Source: Sulfurimicrobium sp963779055 (GTDB lineage Bacteria > Pseudomonadota > Gammaproteobacteria > Burkholderiales > Sulfuricellaceae). Taken from it: a stretch of DNA of 64,000 nucleotides. Below the pieces are notes generated by a model. It made no database searches. It worked only from the letters and a program-made list of their open reading frames with translations, and had not been told where the DNA came from. Numbering within the stretch: the first letter of the stretch is position 1; every line of letters begins with the position of its first letter. Where the stretch lies: contig CAVZWN010000004.1 in NCBI GenBank assembly GCA_963779055.1, forward strand, positions 372,001 to 436,000. The letters run 5' to 3'. The position numbers were made by a program, and so were the translations under genes. Below are positions 1 to 9,031 of this stretch, piece after piece.

Positions 1-1881
1 AGCGTGCTGGATACCGAGCACTATGCCGAGCGCCTGGGCACCATCGCCCGCTTTCCGCTGCTGGAAGCGACGGATGTGCTGGTGCTGCGCTCCGGACAGG
101 TGCTGGAGCGCGTCACCCTGCCGCAATATGCGCGCGGCAGGCCGACCGGACGGGTCTTTTCCTACCGCGACATTACCCAGCGGCTGGCTGACGAAGCCCG
201 TCTGCAACTCGCGTCAAAAGTCTTCGAATCCAGCCTGGACGCCGTTTTCGTCTCTGACGCCGCGCACCGGATCGTCGCCGTCAACCCCAGTTGCGAACGG
301 CTGACGGGCTATACCCAGGCAGAACTGCTGGAACAGCCCTCGCGCATTTTCTTTTCCGACCTCAGCGAAGACGCCTTCATCGAGCAAATCATGGAACAGC
401 TCGTGCGCGAAGGCATGTGGGAAGGCGAAGTCTGGAACCACCGCAAAAACGGCAATCCCTACCTGTGCCTGGCCTCGATGGTGCGGATTCTGGACAAGGA
501 AGGCGCGCCCGTTCATTACGTCGGTTTTTTCAAGGACCTGAGCGAAACCCATGCGGCGCGCAAACGCATCGAGGAGCTGGCCTACAACGATGCGCTCACC
601 GGCCTGCCCAACCGGCTGCTGCTGACCGAGCGCTTCAATCTTGCGCTGAGCTATGCCGACCGCAATGGCGGTTCCTGCGCGGTGCTATTTATCGATCTGG
701 ATCATTTCAAGCATATCAACGACTCCCTCGGCCACCTGTTCGGCGACCGGGTGCTGATCGAGGTATCGGAACGGCTCAGGCAGTGCCTGCGCCATGTCGA
801 TACCGCGGCGCGTCTGGGCGGGGACGAATTTGTCCTCCTGCTCAACCAGGTGGATGCACGCGGCGCTGAAATTACCGCAAGGCGTATTCTTGAGACGCTG
901 TCCAGACCCTTCGGTATGGACGACATAACGTTTACCGTGACCTGCAGCATCGGTATCGCGCTTTACCCTGGCGACGGCGTCACCATGGACAACCTGATCA
1001 AGAATGCCGATAGCGCCATGTACCATGTCAAGGAGCGCGGACGTTCGGATTTCCGCTTCTACCAGCGCCAGATGAACATCGGCCTGCTGTCGCGCATGAA
1101 GCTGGACCATGCCATGCGCCAGGCGCTTGAAAACGGGACATTCCGCCTGCACTACCAGCCCCAGGTGGACCTCGCAAGCGGCGAAGTTTTCGGCGCGGAA
1201 GCCCTGATCCGCTGGCACGATGAGGAACTGGGCAACATTTCTCCCGCACAATTCATTCCGGTGGCAGAAGAAACCGGCGTCATCGTCGCCATCGGCAACT
1301 GGGTACTCGCCGAGGCCGTTCGGCAATGTGCGCAATGGCAGGCACAAGGCTGGAACCTGACCGTGGCGGTAAACGTTTCCGCGCTGCAGTTCCAGCAGAT
1401 CAACTTTGTCGAAGGCGTCGCCGAAATTCTGCATGCATGCGCACTGCCGCCGCAGCTTCTCGAACTGGAACTGACCGAATCCATTCTCCTGCGTGACGTG
1501 GATGACGCACTGGCACGCCTCGATGCGCTGGCCGGTCTGGGGGTAAAGCTGTCGATCGACGATTTCGGCACGGGCTATTCCAGCCTCAGCTACCTCAAAC
1601 GTTTCCCGATTCACAGGCTGAAAATCGACCGCTCCTTCATCTCGGAGCTGCCTGCCAATGACAGCGACACCGCGATTGTCAAAGCCATCATCAACATGGC
1701 CCAGGCGCTCCGGTTGCGCGTCATTGCCGAAGGTGTTGAAACCGAAATGCAGCGCCACTTCCTGGTCGCCGCCGGGTGTGACGAATTTCAGGGATTCCTC
1801 TGCAATCCGGCGCTATCGCCCGAGGAATTCGGCCAGTTCATGGAAAATGCCGAAAAACAGCCGCAAACCAAGCTGTTTTAA
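1..1881 (+). CDS. PAS-GGDEF-EAL cyclic-di-GMP signalling protein (5' truncated by window)
   Basis: Predicted bifunctional c-di-GMP enzyme. The frame is open to base 1, and residues about 1-60 look like the tail of a PAS domain (ending GRVFSYRDITQR), so the true start lies upstream. A second PAS domain spans about 70-180. The GGDEF domain carries an intact GGDEF at about 272-276, preceded at the standard five-residue spacing by an RxxD inhibitory site (RHVD). The EAL domain begins around residue 375 with EALIRW at about 399 and keeps the DDFGTGYSS loop, so both cyclase and phosphodiesterase chemistry look possible. No membrane segment is visible in the part present. A separate MCP gene follows about 150 bp downstream. 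Confidence 0.93.
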   Translation, partial: SVLDTEHYAERLGTIARFPLLEATDVLVLRSGQVLERVTLPQYARGRPTGRVFSYRDITQRLADEARLQLASKVFESSLDAVFVSDAAHRIVAVNPSCERLTGYTQAELLEQPSRIFFSDLSEDAFIEQIMEQLVREGMWEGEVWNHRKNGNPYLCLASMVRILDKEGAPVHYVGFFKDLSETHAARKRIEELAYNDALTGLPNRLLLTERFNLALSYADRNGGSCAVLFIDLDHFKHINDSLGHLFGDRVLIEVSERLRQCLRHVDTAARLGGDEFVLLLNQVDARGAEITARRILETLSRPFGMDDITFTVTCSIGIALYPGDGVTMDNLIKNADSAMYHVKERGRSDFRFYQRQMNIGLLSRMKLDHAMRQALENGTFRLHYQPQVDLASGEVFGAEALIRWHDEELGNISPAQFIPVAEETGVIVAIGNWVLAEAVRQCAQWQAQGWNLTVAVNVSALQFQQINFVEGVAEILHACALPPQLLELELTESILLRDVDDALARLDALAGLGVKLSIDDFGTGYSSLSYLKRFPIHRLKIDRSFISELPANDSDTAIVKAIINMAQALRLRVIAEGVETEMQRHFLVAAGCDEFQGFLCNPALSPEEFGQFMENAEKQPQTKLF

Positions 1882-2032
1882 GCCCTGACCTGCCTGATAC
1901 GCAGTCTTCCTGCTGCGTTTGCCCGTTTCCCCAGCGCTTCCCTCTTCAATCATCCAGAACGGAATTCGCCGTCCGCTTGAAAAGCATGGCCGAATGCCGG
2001 AACATGTCATGCAACCAGACGGGGGAAATCAC

Positions 2033-3667
2033 ATGGCCATAATGAAAAAAATGAAAATCCGCACCAAGCTTTACCTGCTGGTGACATTTGCCTGCATTGC
2101 ACTGGCAAGTGTGGGCATTGGGGAGCTGTCTGCGCTTTATCATACCAAGAATGCCTTGCAGCAAGTCTATGAGGAACATCTGCTGGCGATCAACCAGCTC
2201 AACGAGATCCGCAACCAGCAGATGCAGATCCGCATGGAACTGATCGAAGGCCGGCTGGAAAGCGACGCCTTTGAGGTCATGACCCACACCGACAAGGTCA
2301 CAACCCATATTTTCAAAACCGACAATCTGATCCAGGAATATGCCAGCAGGCAAGTACAGGATGAAGAAAAACAGCTTTACGACGCTTTCATCGCTGCCCG
2401 CCTGAATTTTGGCAAGATGGGGGTCTTGCCGATGGTGGATCTCCTTCAGGGCCAGCATTATGACAAGGCCGACAAGCTGCGCCATGAGGTGCTGATCCCG
2501 GCCTATGCCAGGGCATCCGATGCCATCGACGCCCTGATCGGATACCAGGTGACAGCAGCCAAAAACACCTATGACCGCGTCAGTCAGCTCTCGAAGAACG
2601 TACTGATCTTCACAATCGGCGCAATCGCCGGCGGGGTGCTGCTGATCGGCCTGTTCGGCATATTCATCGCCCGCTCCATCGGAAAAAACGTCCGCCAGCT
2701 GCAACAGGCCACCAGCCGCCTGGCCGACGGGGAACTGGCGACCCGCGTTCGCCTGGACAACGAAGACGAACTGGGCGTCATTGCCCAGGCATTCAACAAA
2801 ATGGCGGAAGAATTATCCGGCCTGATCAGCCAGACGCGCCACTCCGCCGACCACGTCAACAAGGCATGTGTTGCCGTCACCGGGATGACCGACCAGGTCA
2901 GCGCTTCATCCCAGACTCAGACAGACGAGGCCGCCATCGCCGCGCAATCCATCAGCCAGCTGAACGAGATCGTCAAGGAAGTTTCTGCCAAGGCCAGCGC
3001 GGCCGTCACCACAGCCGAAGAAGCCAGCCAGGTCTCGAACGAGGGGCAGCGTATCGTCGGGAATTCCGTGGCGGGGATCAATGCCGTGGCCAGAACCATT
3101 ATCGAATCGGCCAAGACCATCGAAGCACTGGGTCAGCAGTCGGAAGAAATCGGCAAGATCCTCAAGGTCATTCGCGACATCGCCGAACAAACCAACCTGC
3201 TGGCACTCAACGCCGCCATCGAAGCGGCTCGCGCCGGCGAGCAAGGCCGCGGTTTCGCCGTGGTAGCGGACGAAGTCAGGAAGCTGGCGGAACGGACGGC
3301 AGGGGCAACAACGGAAATCTCGGCGATTATTTCAGCCATCCAGAATGGCACGCAACAGGCTGTGAACGCCATGAAATCAGGCGAAGAACAGGTCGGGAAA
3401 AGCGTTTCGCTCGCCAACCAGTCTGGAGACTCCCTGGCGCGCATCGGCCAGAGCGTGAACGCCGTCCTGCTGGTGATCCAGCAAATCGCCCAGGCCATGG
3501 AAGCCGAGAAATCCACCAGCGAGGAAATCTCCCTGCGCATGGACAAGATTGCGCAAACCGCCCTGGACAACAATATTGCCATCGCGGAAGCAGCGGCAGA
3601 ATTCCACCAGATGCAGGATCTGGCCGGGCAACTGCAAAACACGGTGGGGCGCTTCCATCTGGGTTAA
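2033..3667 (+). CDS. Methyl-accepting chemotaxis protein (4-helix-bundle sensor, HAMP, MCP signal domain)
   Basis: Transmembrane chemoreceptor of about 544 residues that would signal through CheW/CheA. I chose the ATG at 2033 because GGGGGAAAT lies just upstream and the protein then begins with a short basic stretch and TM1 (about 11-31); the open frame extends 38 codons further upstream without a good ribosome site. A periplasmic helical segment (about 35-185) resembles four-helix-bundle MCP sensors. TM2 is about 190-212 and a HAMP domain follows. The cytoplasmic hairpin tip EQTNLLALNAAIEAARAGEQ and the following GFAVVADEVRKLAERT are canonical. The ligand cannot be inferred. Confidence 0.95.
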   Translation: MAIMKKMKIRTKLYLLVTFACIALASVGIGELSALYHTKNALQQVYEEHLLAINQLNEIRNQQMQIRMELIEGRLESDAFEVMTHTDKVTTHIFKTDNLIQEYASRQVQDEEKQLYDAFIAARLNFGKMGVLPMVDLLQGQHYDKADKLRHEVLIPAYARASDAIDALIGYQVTAAKNTYDRVSQLSKNVLIFTIGAIAGGVLLIGLFGIFIARSIGKNVRQLQQATSRLADGELATRVRLDNEDELGVIAQAFNKMAEELSGLISQTRHSADHVNKACVAVTGMTDQVSASSQTQTDEAAIAAQSISQLNEIVKEVSAKASAAVTTAEEASQVSNEGQRIVGNSVAGINAVARTIIESAKTIEALGQQSEEIGKILKVIRDIAEQTNLLALNAAIEAARAGEQGRGFAVVADEVRKLAERTAGATTEISAIISAIQNGTQQAVNAMKSGEEQVGKSVSLANQSGDSLARIGQSVNAVLLVIQQIAQAMEAEKSTSEEISLRMDKIAQTALDNNIAIAEAAAEFHQMQDLAGQLQNTVGRFHLG

Positions 3668-3754
3668 ATGCGGCTTGCGGGAGGGCGGCTGAAAATACTG
3701 CATGCCTTTTCCACGCCGTTACTGGTCAGCTTTTAGAAAACAAATCGTCCAATG

Positions 3755-3900
3755 GGCGGCGACCGTGACTCACGATTACAAACGTCATGGCACGACAACG
3801 TTGTTTGCGGCACTCAGCACGCTGGACGGACGGGTCATCGAGCAGCGCGCCACATCGAGTGGCTCGATTTCCTGAGGAAGATCGCCCGCATCGTCAACGG
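3755..3900 (+). mobile_element. IS630-family transposase remnant
   Basis: Translation on the plus strand gives VTHDYKRHGTTTLFAAL followed by LDGRVI, the start of the IS630 DDE core as I recall it. A frameshift then leads to RHIEWLDFLRKI in another frame (about 3848-3885), also matching the family. The rest of the gene and both ends are missing, so this is a dead fragment. The repeat element at 3977 begins shortly after it. Confidence 0.6.
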
Positions 3901-3976
3901 GGTCAAGTCTTGCATTAATACATTCCCCAGTGTGGTAAGGCGCAAAAAGTAGTAGGTATTCCACAGAACACCTGTC

Positions 3977-4616
3977 TTTGTCCGCTTCGCGGAATGTTTG
4001 ATTGCCGGGGGCAGCCCGGCGGCTTTTACCTTTCTTGCTTCGCCAAGAAAGGTAACCCCACCCGCAAGGAGTGTCCCCGCCGGACGCTCTGTGCTGCGCA
4101 CAGGTCGCGGCGAGAAAAGAAGGCGCCCCCCATCCACCGCCCCCTTTCGGGGGTTCCCTGCGCTGCTCGTCAAGCCGGGCGGCTGTCCCACAAGGGGACT
4201 CCGACTTTCTATCCGCTAAAGCGGATGAAAGATCGTATGCATAACTCGCGCTTGCGCGCTCAGACAGTGCTCGCCGACTGACCCCCGGCTTGCCTGTGCT
4301 GCTCGGCGGTGGATCAAGGGGAGTTTGGCGCGTGTGAAGCATTTCCTGTTTGATCTCTGACGGTGGAGCCACCACCCAACTTCCCCTCTGCGCCGCTTCG
4401 GGTTGGCAGGCGGATTGGGGGGTGTCGGCTGCGCCCTGTCTGAGCGCGTCAGCGCGAGTTGCGCAGACGCCCAATTCGCCTGTCAAGCCGAAGGTACCCG
4501 TAGGGCGGCGCAGCGGGGCGGCATTTCTTTGGTTACTCTTCTTTGGCCGCACAAAGAAAGTAACCCGCTGCCGGGCGGCCCCGGCACCTAATCAAGCATG
4601 CGCAAAGCGCATTCAA
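3977..4616 (+). repeat. ~650 bp hairpin-bounded dispersed repeat, copy 1
   Basis: Near-identical in long blocks to 24928-25593, in the same orientation. The two ends are imperfect inverted repeats of each other (4004-4056 and 4531-4585), each pairing a GC-rich GCCGGGG/GCCCGGC block with a stem of the form GGTTACTTTCTTTG. Each end can also fold on itself: TTACCTTTCTTG pairs with CAAGAAAGGTAA around a 6-nt loop. Inside is another hairpin, ATCCGCTAAAGCGGAT (about 4210-4226). Small ORFs occur in all frames, but none has a credible start or composition. It fills most of the gap between the MCP gene and the next gene. Confidence 0.85.
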
Positions 4617-4620
4617 CACC

Positions 4621-5850
4621 TCAAGCAAAAAAGAAATAAGCCGCCGCCACCGCCGCCACAAATCCCCCCAGATCCGCCAGCAACCCGCAGCTCACCGCAT
4701 GGCGCACACGCTGGATGCCGACTGCACCAAAATACACCGCCAGCACATAGAACGTGGTCTCGGTGCTGCCCTGAATAATCGAAGCCAGACGCCCGGCGAA
4801 GGAATCGGCGCCGTGGGTATGCATGGTTTCGATCATCATGGCGCGCGAGCCGCTGCCGGAGAGCGGTTTCATCAAGGCCGTGGGCAGGCTGTCGACGAAA
4901 CGGGTATCCCAGCCCAGCCCCTGCACCACCCAGCGCACGCCTTCCATCAGCGCTTCCAGCCCGCCGCTGGCGCGGAATACGCCAATAGCCACCAGCATCG
5001 CGACGAGATAGGGAATGATGCCGACGGCAATGTGGAACCCCTCCTTGGCGCCTTCGATGAAGGCTTCATAAGCATTCACTTTTTTTACTACCGCACCGAC
5101 GAGGAAGGATGCTATCAGCGAAAACAGCAGGAAGTTGCTGAGCAGGGCCGACTGCGCCTGCATGGTGGCCGCGTCAAGCTGTGCGAAATAGCCCACCAGC
5201 CCGGCGATGGCTGCCGTGATGACGCCGAAATAGGTCAGCACCACGCGGTCGAAAAGATTGATTTTCTGGATCACGGCAACCGAAAGCAGCCCCACCAGCG
5301 TGGAGCAGTACGTCGCCAGCAGGATGGGAATGAACACGTCGGTGGGATCGGCCGCGCCGAGCTGGGCGCGGTAGGTGAAGATGGTCACCGGCAGCAGGGT
5401 GACGGAAGAGGCATTGAGCACCAGGAACAGGATCTGCGCGTTGCTGGCGGTATCTGGCGTGGGGTTGAGGGTCTGCAACTCGCGCATGGCCTTGAGGCCC
5501 ATCGGCGTGGCGGCATTGTCCAGCCCCAGCATGTTGGCCGCCATGTTCATGGTGATGGAGCCAAGCGCCGGGTGATTGGCCGGCACATCGGGCATGAGGC
5601 GGCGGAACAGCGGCGCCAGCAGGCGCGTCAGCCATTCCAGAAAACCGGCCTTCTCGCCGATTTTCATCACCCCCAGCCACAGTGTCATCACCCCGGTCAG
5701 CCCCAGCGCGATCTCGAAACCGGTTTTGGCCGAGTCGAAAGTCGCCTTCATCATCAGCGGAAAGACATCGGCCTGACCGAATAGCAGCCACTTGCCCAAC
5801 CCGATGACGAACGCGAGCAGGAAAAAACCGATCCAGATCGTGTTCAGCAT
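4621..5850 (-). CDS. SpmA/SpmB-like nucleoside-recognition (Gate) domain membrane protein
   Basis: Polytopic inner-membrane protein of 409 residues joining the two halves that are separate SpmA and SpmB in spore formers. The first half contains the conserved stretch GSITMNMAANMLGLDNAATP and GLKAMRELQ. The second half contains KEGFHIAVGIIPYLVAML and a PLSGSGSRAMM loop, typical of Gate/nucleoside-recognition domains. Fused versions are common in non-sporulating Proteobacteria; the transported substrate is unknown. The ATG at 5850 has a modest AGGA upstream. Repeat copy 1 lies directly beyond its stop and a palindromic repeat (5871-5991) directly before its start. Confidence 0.88.
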   Translation of the reverse strand: MLNTIWIGFFLLAFVIGLGKWLLFGQADVFPLMMKATFDSAKTGFEIALGLTGVMTLWLGVMKIGEKAGFLEWLTRLLAPLFRRLMPDVPANHPALGSITMNMAANMLGLDNAATPMGLKAMRELQTLNPTPDTASNAQILFLVLNASSVTLLPVTIFTYRAQLGAADPTDVFIPILLATYCSTLVGLLSVAVIQKINLFDRVVLTYFGVITAAIAGLVGYFAQLDAATMQAQSALLSNFLLFSLIASFLVGAVVKKVNAYEAFIEGAKEGFHIAVGIIPYLVAMLVAIGVFRASGGLEALMEGVRWVVQGLGWDTRFVDSLPTALMKPLSGSGSRAMMIETMHTHGADSFAGRLASIIQGSTETTFYVLAVYFGAVGIQRVRHAVSCGLLADLGGFVAAVAAAYFFFA

Positions 5851-5870
5851 TTTAAATCCTAAAAAAACGA

Positions 5871-5991
5871 TTAACCGCGAAGACGCGAAGGTGCAAAGAA
5901 TTCATGGAGGGAAATCCATTACAAGGTGACTTCAGCTTCATTCAATCAAAGAATGGCATTTTCTCAGCGTCTTTGCGCCTTTGCGGTTCAA
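5871..5991. repeat. AACCGC-arm palindromic repeat, copy A
   Basis: Inverted arms TTAACCGCGAAGACGCGAAG (from 5871) and, on the right, AGCGTCTTTGCGCCTTTGCG followed by GTTCAA (5966-5991), around an unrelated centre of about 65 bp. The same arms recur at 11515-11646, 55907-56016 and 63788-63920. It sits between two co-directional minus-strand genes. Confidence 0.85.
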
Positions 5992-6010
5992 CTGCTTCTT
6001 GATGATCTAT

Positions 6011-6637
6011 TCATCCCTGTAATTTTTCCAGTTGCCGGTCATGCAGCCGCGCAAACATGAGTTGCGAGGCGACCGCGCCGCACAAGGCAAGGAACATGTC
6101 CCACTGCGTATCCCACACATCCCCCTGGGTGGCGAGGAAGGCCACCGCCTCGTCGCCGGAAGCCAGCGCGACCCACCATTCGAGAAATTCGTAGCAGGCG
6201 CTGATCGCCAGACACACGCTGGCAACCAGGAAAAACAGCCACTTGCCAGGTTGCAGGGGAGAGCGCCGCAGCAGGATTTCGCGCACCACGATGGCGGGAA
6301 TGAAGCCCTGGGCGATGTGGCCGACACGGTCGTAGTGATTGCGGGAAAGCTCGAAGGTATCGCGCAGCCAGCTGAACAGCGGCATCTCGGCATAGGTGTA
6401 ATGCCCGCCCACCATCAGGATCGCGGCATGGAACGCCAGCAGTGCATAGGCAAGGAAGGTCAGGGGGAAACGGCGAAAAGTCAGCATCAGCAACGGCAGG
6501 CCGATCAGCACCGGCGCCACTTCGAGAAACCAGGTGAACAGGTCTTTCGGCTGCCAGCCGGACCACGCCAGCACGGCCAGTACCAGAAACAGCAAGGCGG
6601 CACGTGAATAGCGGGGAGTGGTCGGTCCGGAAAGCAT
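6011..6637 (-). CDS. YjdF-type (DUF2238) inner-membrane protein
   Basis: Small polytopic membrane protein (208 residues) with about five or six hydrophobic helices. The diagnostic stretch is RNHYDRVGHIAQGFIPAIV near residue 100, followed by a WEFLEWW-like segment (ACYEFLEWWVALASG) and GDVWDTQWDM, which match the DUF2238/YjdF family as I know it. No biochemical function is established. No strong ribosome site precedes the ATG, so the exact start is uncertain by a few codons. Confidence 0.8.
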   Translation of the reverse strand: MLSGPTTPRYSRAALLFLVLAVLAWSGWQPKDLFTWFLEVAPVLIGLPLLMLTFRRFPLTFLAYALLAFHAAILMVGGHYTYAEMPLFSWLRDTFELSRNHYDRVGHIAQGFIPAIVVREILLRRSPLQPGKWLFFLVASVCLAISACYEFLEWWVALASGDEAVAFLATQGDVWDTQWDMFLALCGAVASQLMFARLHDRQLEKLQG

Positions 6638-6691
6638 GGCGGCATCTTGTCACGAAAGCACTGGCCGGACAATCCCGCTTTGCAGGGCTGA

Positions 6692-8257
6692 TTATTCGCG
6701 TGGTTTCAGAACCGGCAAGACCGGTGCAAGCATGGGACGGGTTTTGCGTCCGCTGGGCATGCGGTTCAGTTCGCGCTCGATAATCTCCATGGTCAGGCGG
6801 CCAATATATTCGCTGCTGGAATCCAGTGTATCGACGGCTTCGAGATAGGCGCGGCCGATCAGGCGGCCCAGCGGTTCCGGGTTGTAGAGCAGCTTCTTGA
6901 TCACGAAGGGATTGAGCGAAAGCGGGTTGTAGTCCGGCTTGAGATAACCCTGCTTGATCAGCAGACGCTCCACCGGTGTATTGGGCTGAATACCGATGAA
7001 GAAAATGAAGGGCAGCACGTTGTCGCGGCCGAACATCTCATACAGCTCCTTGATTTTCTCAATGGTCTTGCGCAGGGTTTGCACGGTTTCTCCCGGTGCA
7101 TTGAGCGGCATGTAGAGCTTGATCTTCTGGTCGGTGTAAGCGGTGGTCTTGAACATGCGGAACGCTTCCATCTGCTGTTCCAGCGAATACCCCAGGGTCA
7201 GTTTGTCGATAATCTCCTGCGAGCCGGTAAAGGACAGATCGACGCTGCCCAGGCCGGTGGCGAGCATTTTCTGCGCCAGTTCCGGGGTCAGGTGGTTGAG
7301 GCGCAGGTAGCCCGACCAGGTGATATCCAGCTTGCGCGGCAGCAGTTCGTCGAGAATATGGCCGACATGCTCGGTACTCTTCCTGGTCGAACAGAATTGC
7401 GCATCGGTAAACCAGATCTTCTTGACGCCATAATTCCGGTTCAGCGCCTCGATTTCCTTGGCGATTTCGACTGGCTCGCGGTAACGCTGATTTGCGCCCT
7501 CGATCTTGTTGTAGAGGCAGAAATGGCACTGGAACGGGCAACCGCGCTTGGTATGCACGCCGATGTCGTCGTTCAGATAGCTATGGAAATCGGGAAAAAT
7601 CGACTCGACATAAGGGAAGTCCACCGCCGTCAGCTGGCTCAGATCGAAGGTTTCGGCACGCGGGCGATGCTCGATGTGACCGGCATGATCCTTGTAGTAA
7701 ACCTCGCCGGCCGGCTCCTTGAAGCCATCGACAATGGAGAGCATGGCATCCTCCCCTTCGCCGATGACGATCACCGTGTCGGCCGGGCATTTCTCGGCCA
7801 CGTACTTGCCGAAAATGGAGACCGCCGTGCCGCCCACCACGATGCGCGTTGCAGGCAGCATTTTGCGCACCAGCTTCATGTAGCCAAAGTTGTTCAGGCG
7901 GCTGGCGGTGTAGTCGTAGATGATTGAAAACGCGCTTTTGGCCGCCTTCAACTTGCGCTTCCAGTTGGGCGAATAATCGAAATTCATCACCACATCGAGC
8001 GCATCGTCTTCCGGATGCGGGCCGAAGGACTGCATGTTGCGCCAGGAGAAGGCCACGATATCCGGCTGCAGGGAATCGAGGTGTTCCCTCAGCACACGTT
8101 TGCGGTCGGCAGGCCCGACCAGAGCCAGATCGAGCAGATGTTGCTGAATGCCGGGGCGCTGCTTGTGAATGTAGTCAGCGACATAGATCACGCCGCCCGG
8201 ATAGATTTTCCAGCACGGCAGGCGGATGTAAAGAACGGATTGCGTTTCAGAGGACAT
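6692..8257 (-). CDS. Cobalamin-binding-type radical SAM protein
   Basis: 521-residue radical SAM enzyme. The iron-sulfur cluster motif CxxxCxxC is seen as RGCPFQCHFC with cysteines at residues 240, 244 and 247. The N-terminal 200 residues have the alternating fold of a B12-binding domain (VVGGTAVSIFGKY, VIGEGEDAML), as in BchE/HpnJ-like enzymes, although a DxHxxG cobalamin motif is not apparent. The C-terminal half continues the barrel with IQPNTPVERLLIKQGYL. The start is supported by GGAAAG upstream of the ATG. The preceding gene in the same direction encodes a cysteine-rich C_GCAxxG protein, and the two may be functionally linked. The substrate is not predictable. Confidence 0.85.
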   Translation of the reverse strand: MSSETQSVLYIRLPCWKIYPGGVIYVADYIHKQRPGIQQHLLDLALVGPADRKRVLREHLDSLQPDIVAFSWRNMQSFGPHPEDDALDVVMNFDYSPNWKRKLKAAKSAFSIIYDYTASRLNNFGYMKLVRKMLPATRIVVGGTAVSIFGKYVAEKCPADTVIVIGEGEDAMLSIVDGFKEPAGEVYYKDHAGHIEHRPRAETFDLSQLTAVDFPYVESIFPDFHSYLNDDIGVHTKRGCPFQCHFCLYNKIEGANQRYREPVEIAKEIEALNRNYGVKKIWFTDAQFCSTRKSTEHVGHILDELLPRKLDITWSGYLRLNHLTPELAQKMLATGLGSVDLSFTGSQEIIDKLTLGYSLEQQMEAFRMFKTTAYTDQKIKLYMPLNAPGETVQTLRKTIEKIKELYEMFGRDNVLPFIFFIGIQPNTPVERLLIKQGYLKPDYNPLSLNPFVIKKLLYNPEPLGRLIGRAYLEAVDTLDSSSEYIGRLTMEIIERELNRMPSGRKTRPMLAPVLPVLKPRE

Positions 8258-8407
8258 GATCTTTCCAGTATGGGTAGTTATTGTTATAAAAATCCGGACA
8301 TCACTGGAATAGAACCGGAACCCGCATGCAGTTCCTGCATGGTCTTGATTTGTTTATTTTGCGGCTGAATTATTACAGGCATTGGATTCAGCCAGCAGAG
8401 TGTTGCG

Positions 8408-8893
8408 TCACTTCATCATCTCGACCACCCATTTGGTGACCGTTCCGGTGGCATGCGCGCACTGCTTGCCGCGCGCATCGCTGAAGGCCTGATATTCCGC
8501 CGCATCCCACATATCGTAGGTACGGCCAGTGAACTGTTTCTGCAGATCTTCGCAGGTGATGCCGCCAAATTCTTCGCGAAAACGCTCGACCAGTTCCTTG
8601 GTTTTCTTGAAATTATTGATGCAGCGGCCTTTATCGAGCTTGTCCCGATCGCGGCCATATTTGGCACTGAGCGCCATCAGGCCGCCGGTCAGCGCGCCGC
8701 ACGCCCCCTGCGCCATCAGGCCGCCACCACCGGAAAGCCCGTGGCTGGCCTTGATGGTGCTGTCATCAATAATGCCGACAGTTTCCTGCACCGTGGCCAG
8801 GACGCATTGCGGGCAGCAGCCGTAATCCAGTTCGTACTGGACTGCTTTCTCGTAGGCTTGTTCGCCAAGGCCCGCTTTATCTTCTGTGCTCAT
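8408..8893 (-). CDS. C_GCAxxG_C_C family redox-type protein
   Basis: 161-residue soluble protein with the family signature: CCPQCV near residue 27, GACGALTGG near 65, an isolated cysteine in GRCINN and another in GITCEDL, plus one near the end (KQCAHATG). The conserved cysteines suggest thiol or metal chemistry, but the family has no settled function. GGAGGG lies just before the ATG. It is upstream of the radical SAM gene in the same direction, about 150 bp apart. Confidence 0.85.
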   Translation of the reverse strand: MSTEDKAGLGEQAYEKAVQYELDYGCCPQCVLATVQETVGIIDDSTIKASHGLSGGGGLMAQGACGALTGGLMALSAKYGRDRDKLDKGRCINNFKKTKELVERFREEFGGITCEDLQKQFTGRTYDMWDAAEYQAFSDARGKQCAHATGTVTKWVVEMMK

Positions 8894-9031
8894 GATCGCC
8901 CTCCAATTGCATTAGCAAATTCTTATATACGATCATACGCTTCATTTCAGATAAGAAGACAGGCATAAAAATAATTTGGGCCGGCGCGATGGCCAGCCCG
9001 GAGATCAGAGAAATCGATCGTCGCCGATGGC

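Noticed and set aside
685..1758. 357-codon open frame opposite the first GGDEF/EAL gene
   Set aside because: High-GC shadow frame; the plus strand contains the intact catalytic motifs.
3994..4780. Small open frames inside the ~650 bp repeat (both copies)
   Set aside because: They follow hairpins and repeat blocks, lack ribosome sites and differ in frame between copies.
8325..8341. CATGCA/TGCATG hairpin downstream of the C_GCAxxG gene
   Set aside because: Short stem with no U-tract in the direction of transcription; not enough for a terminator call.
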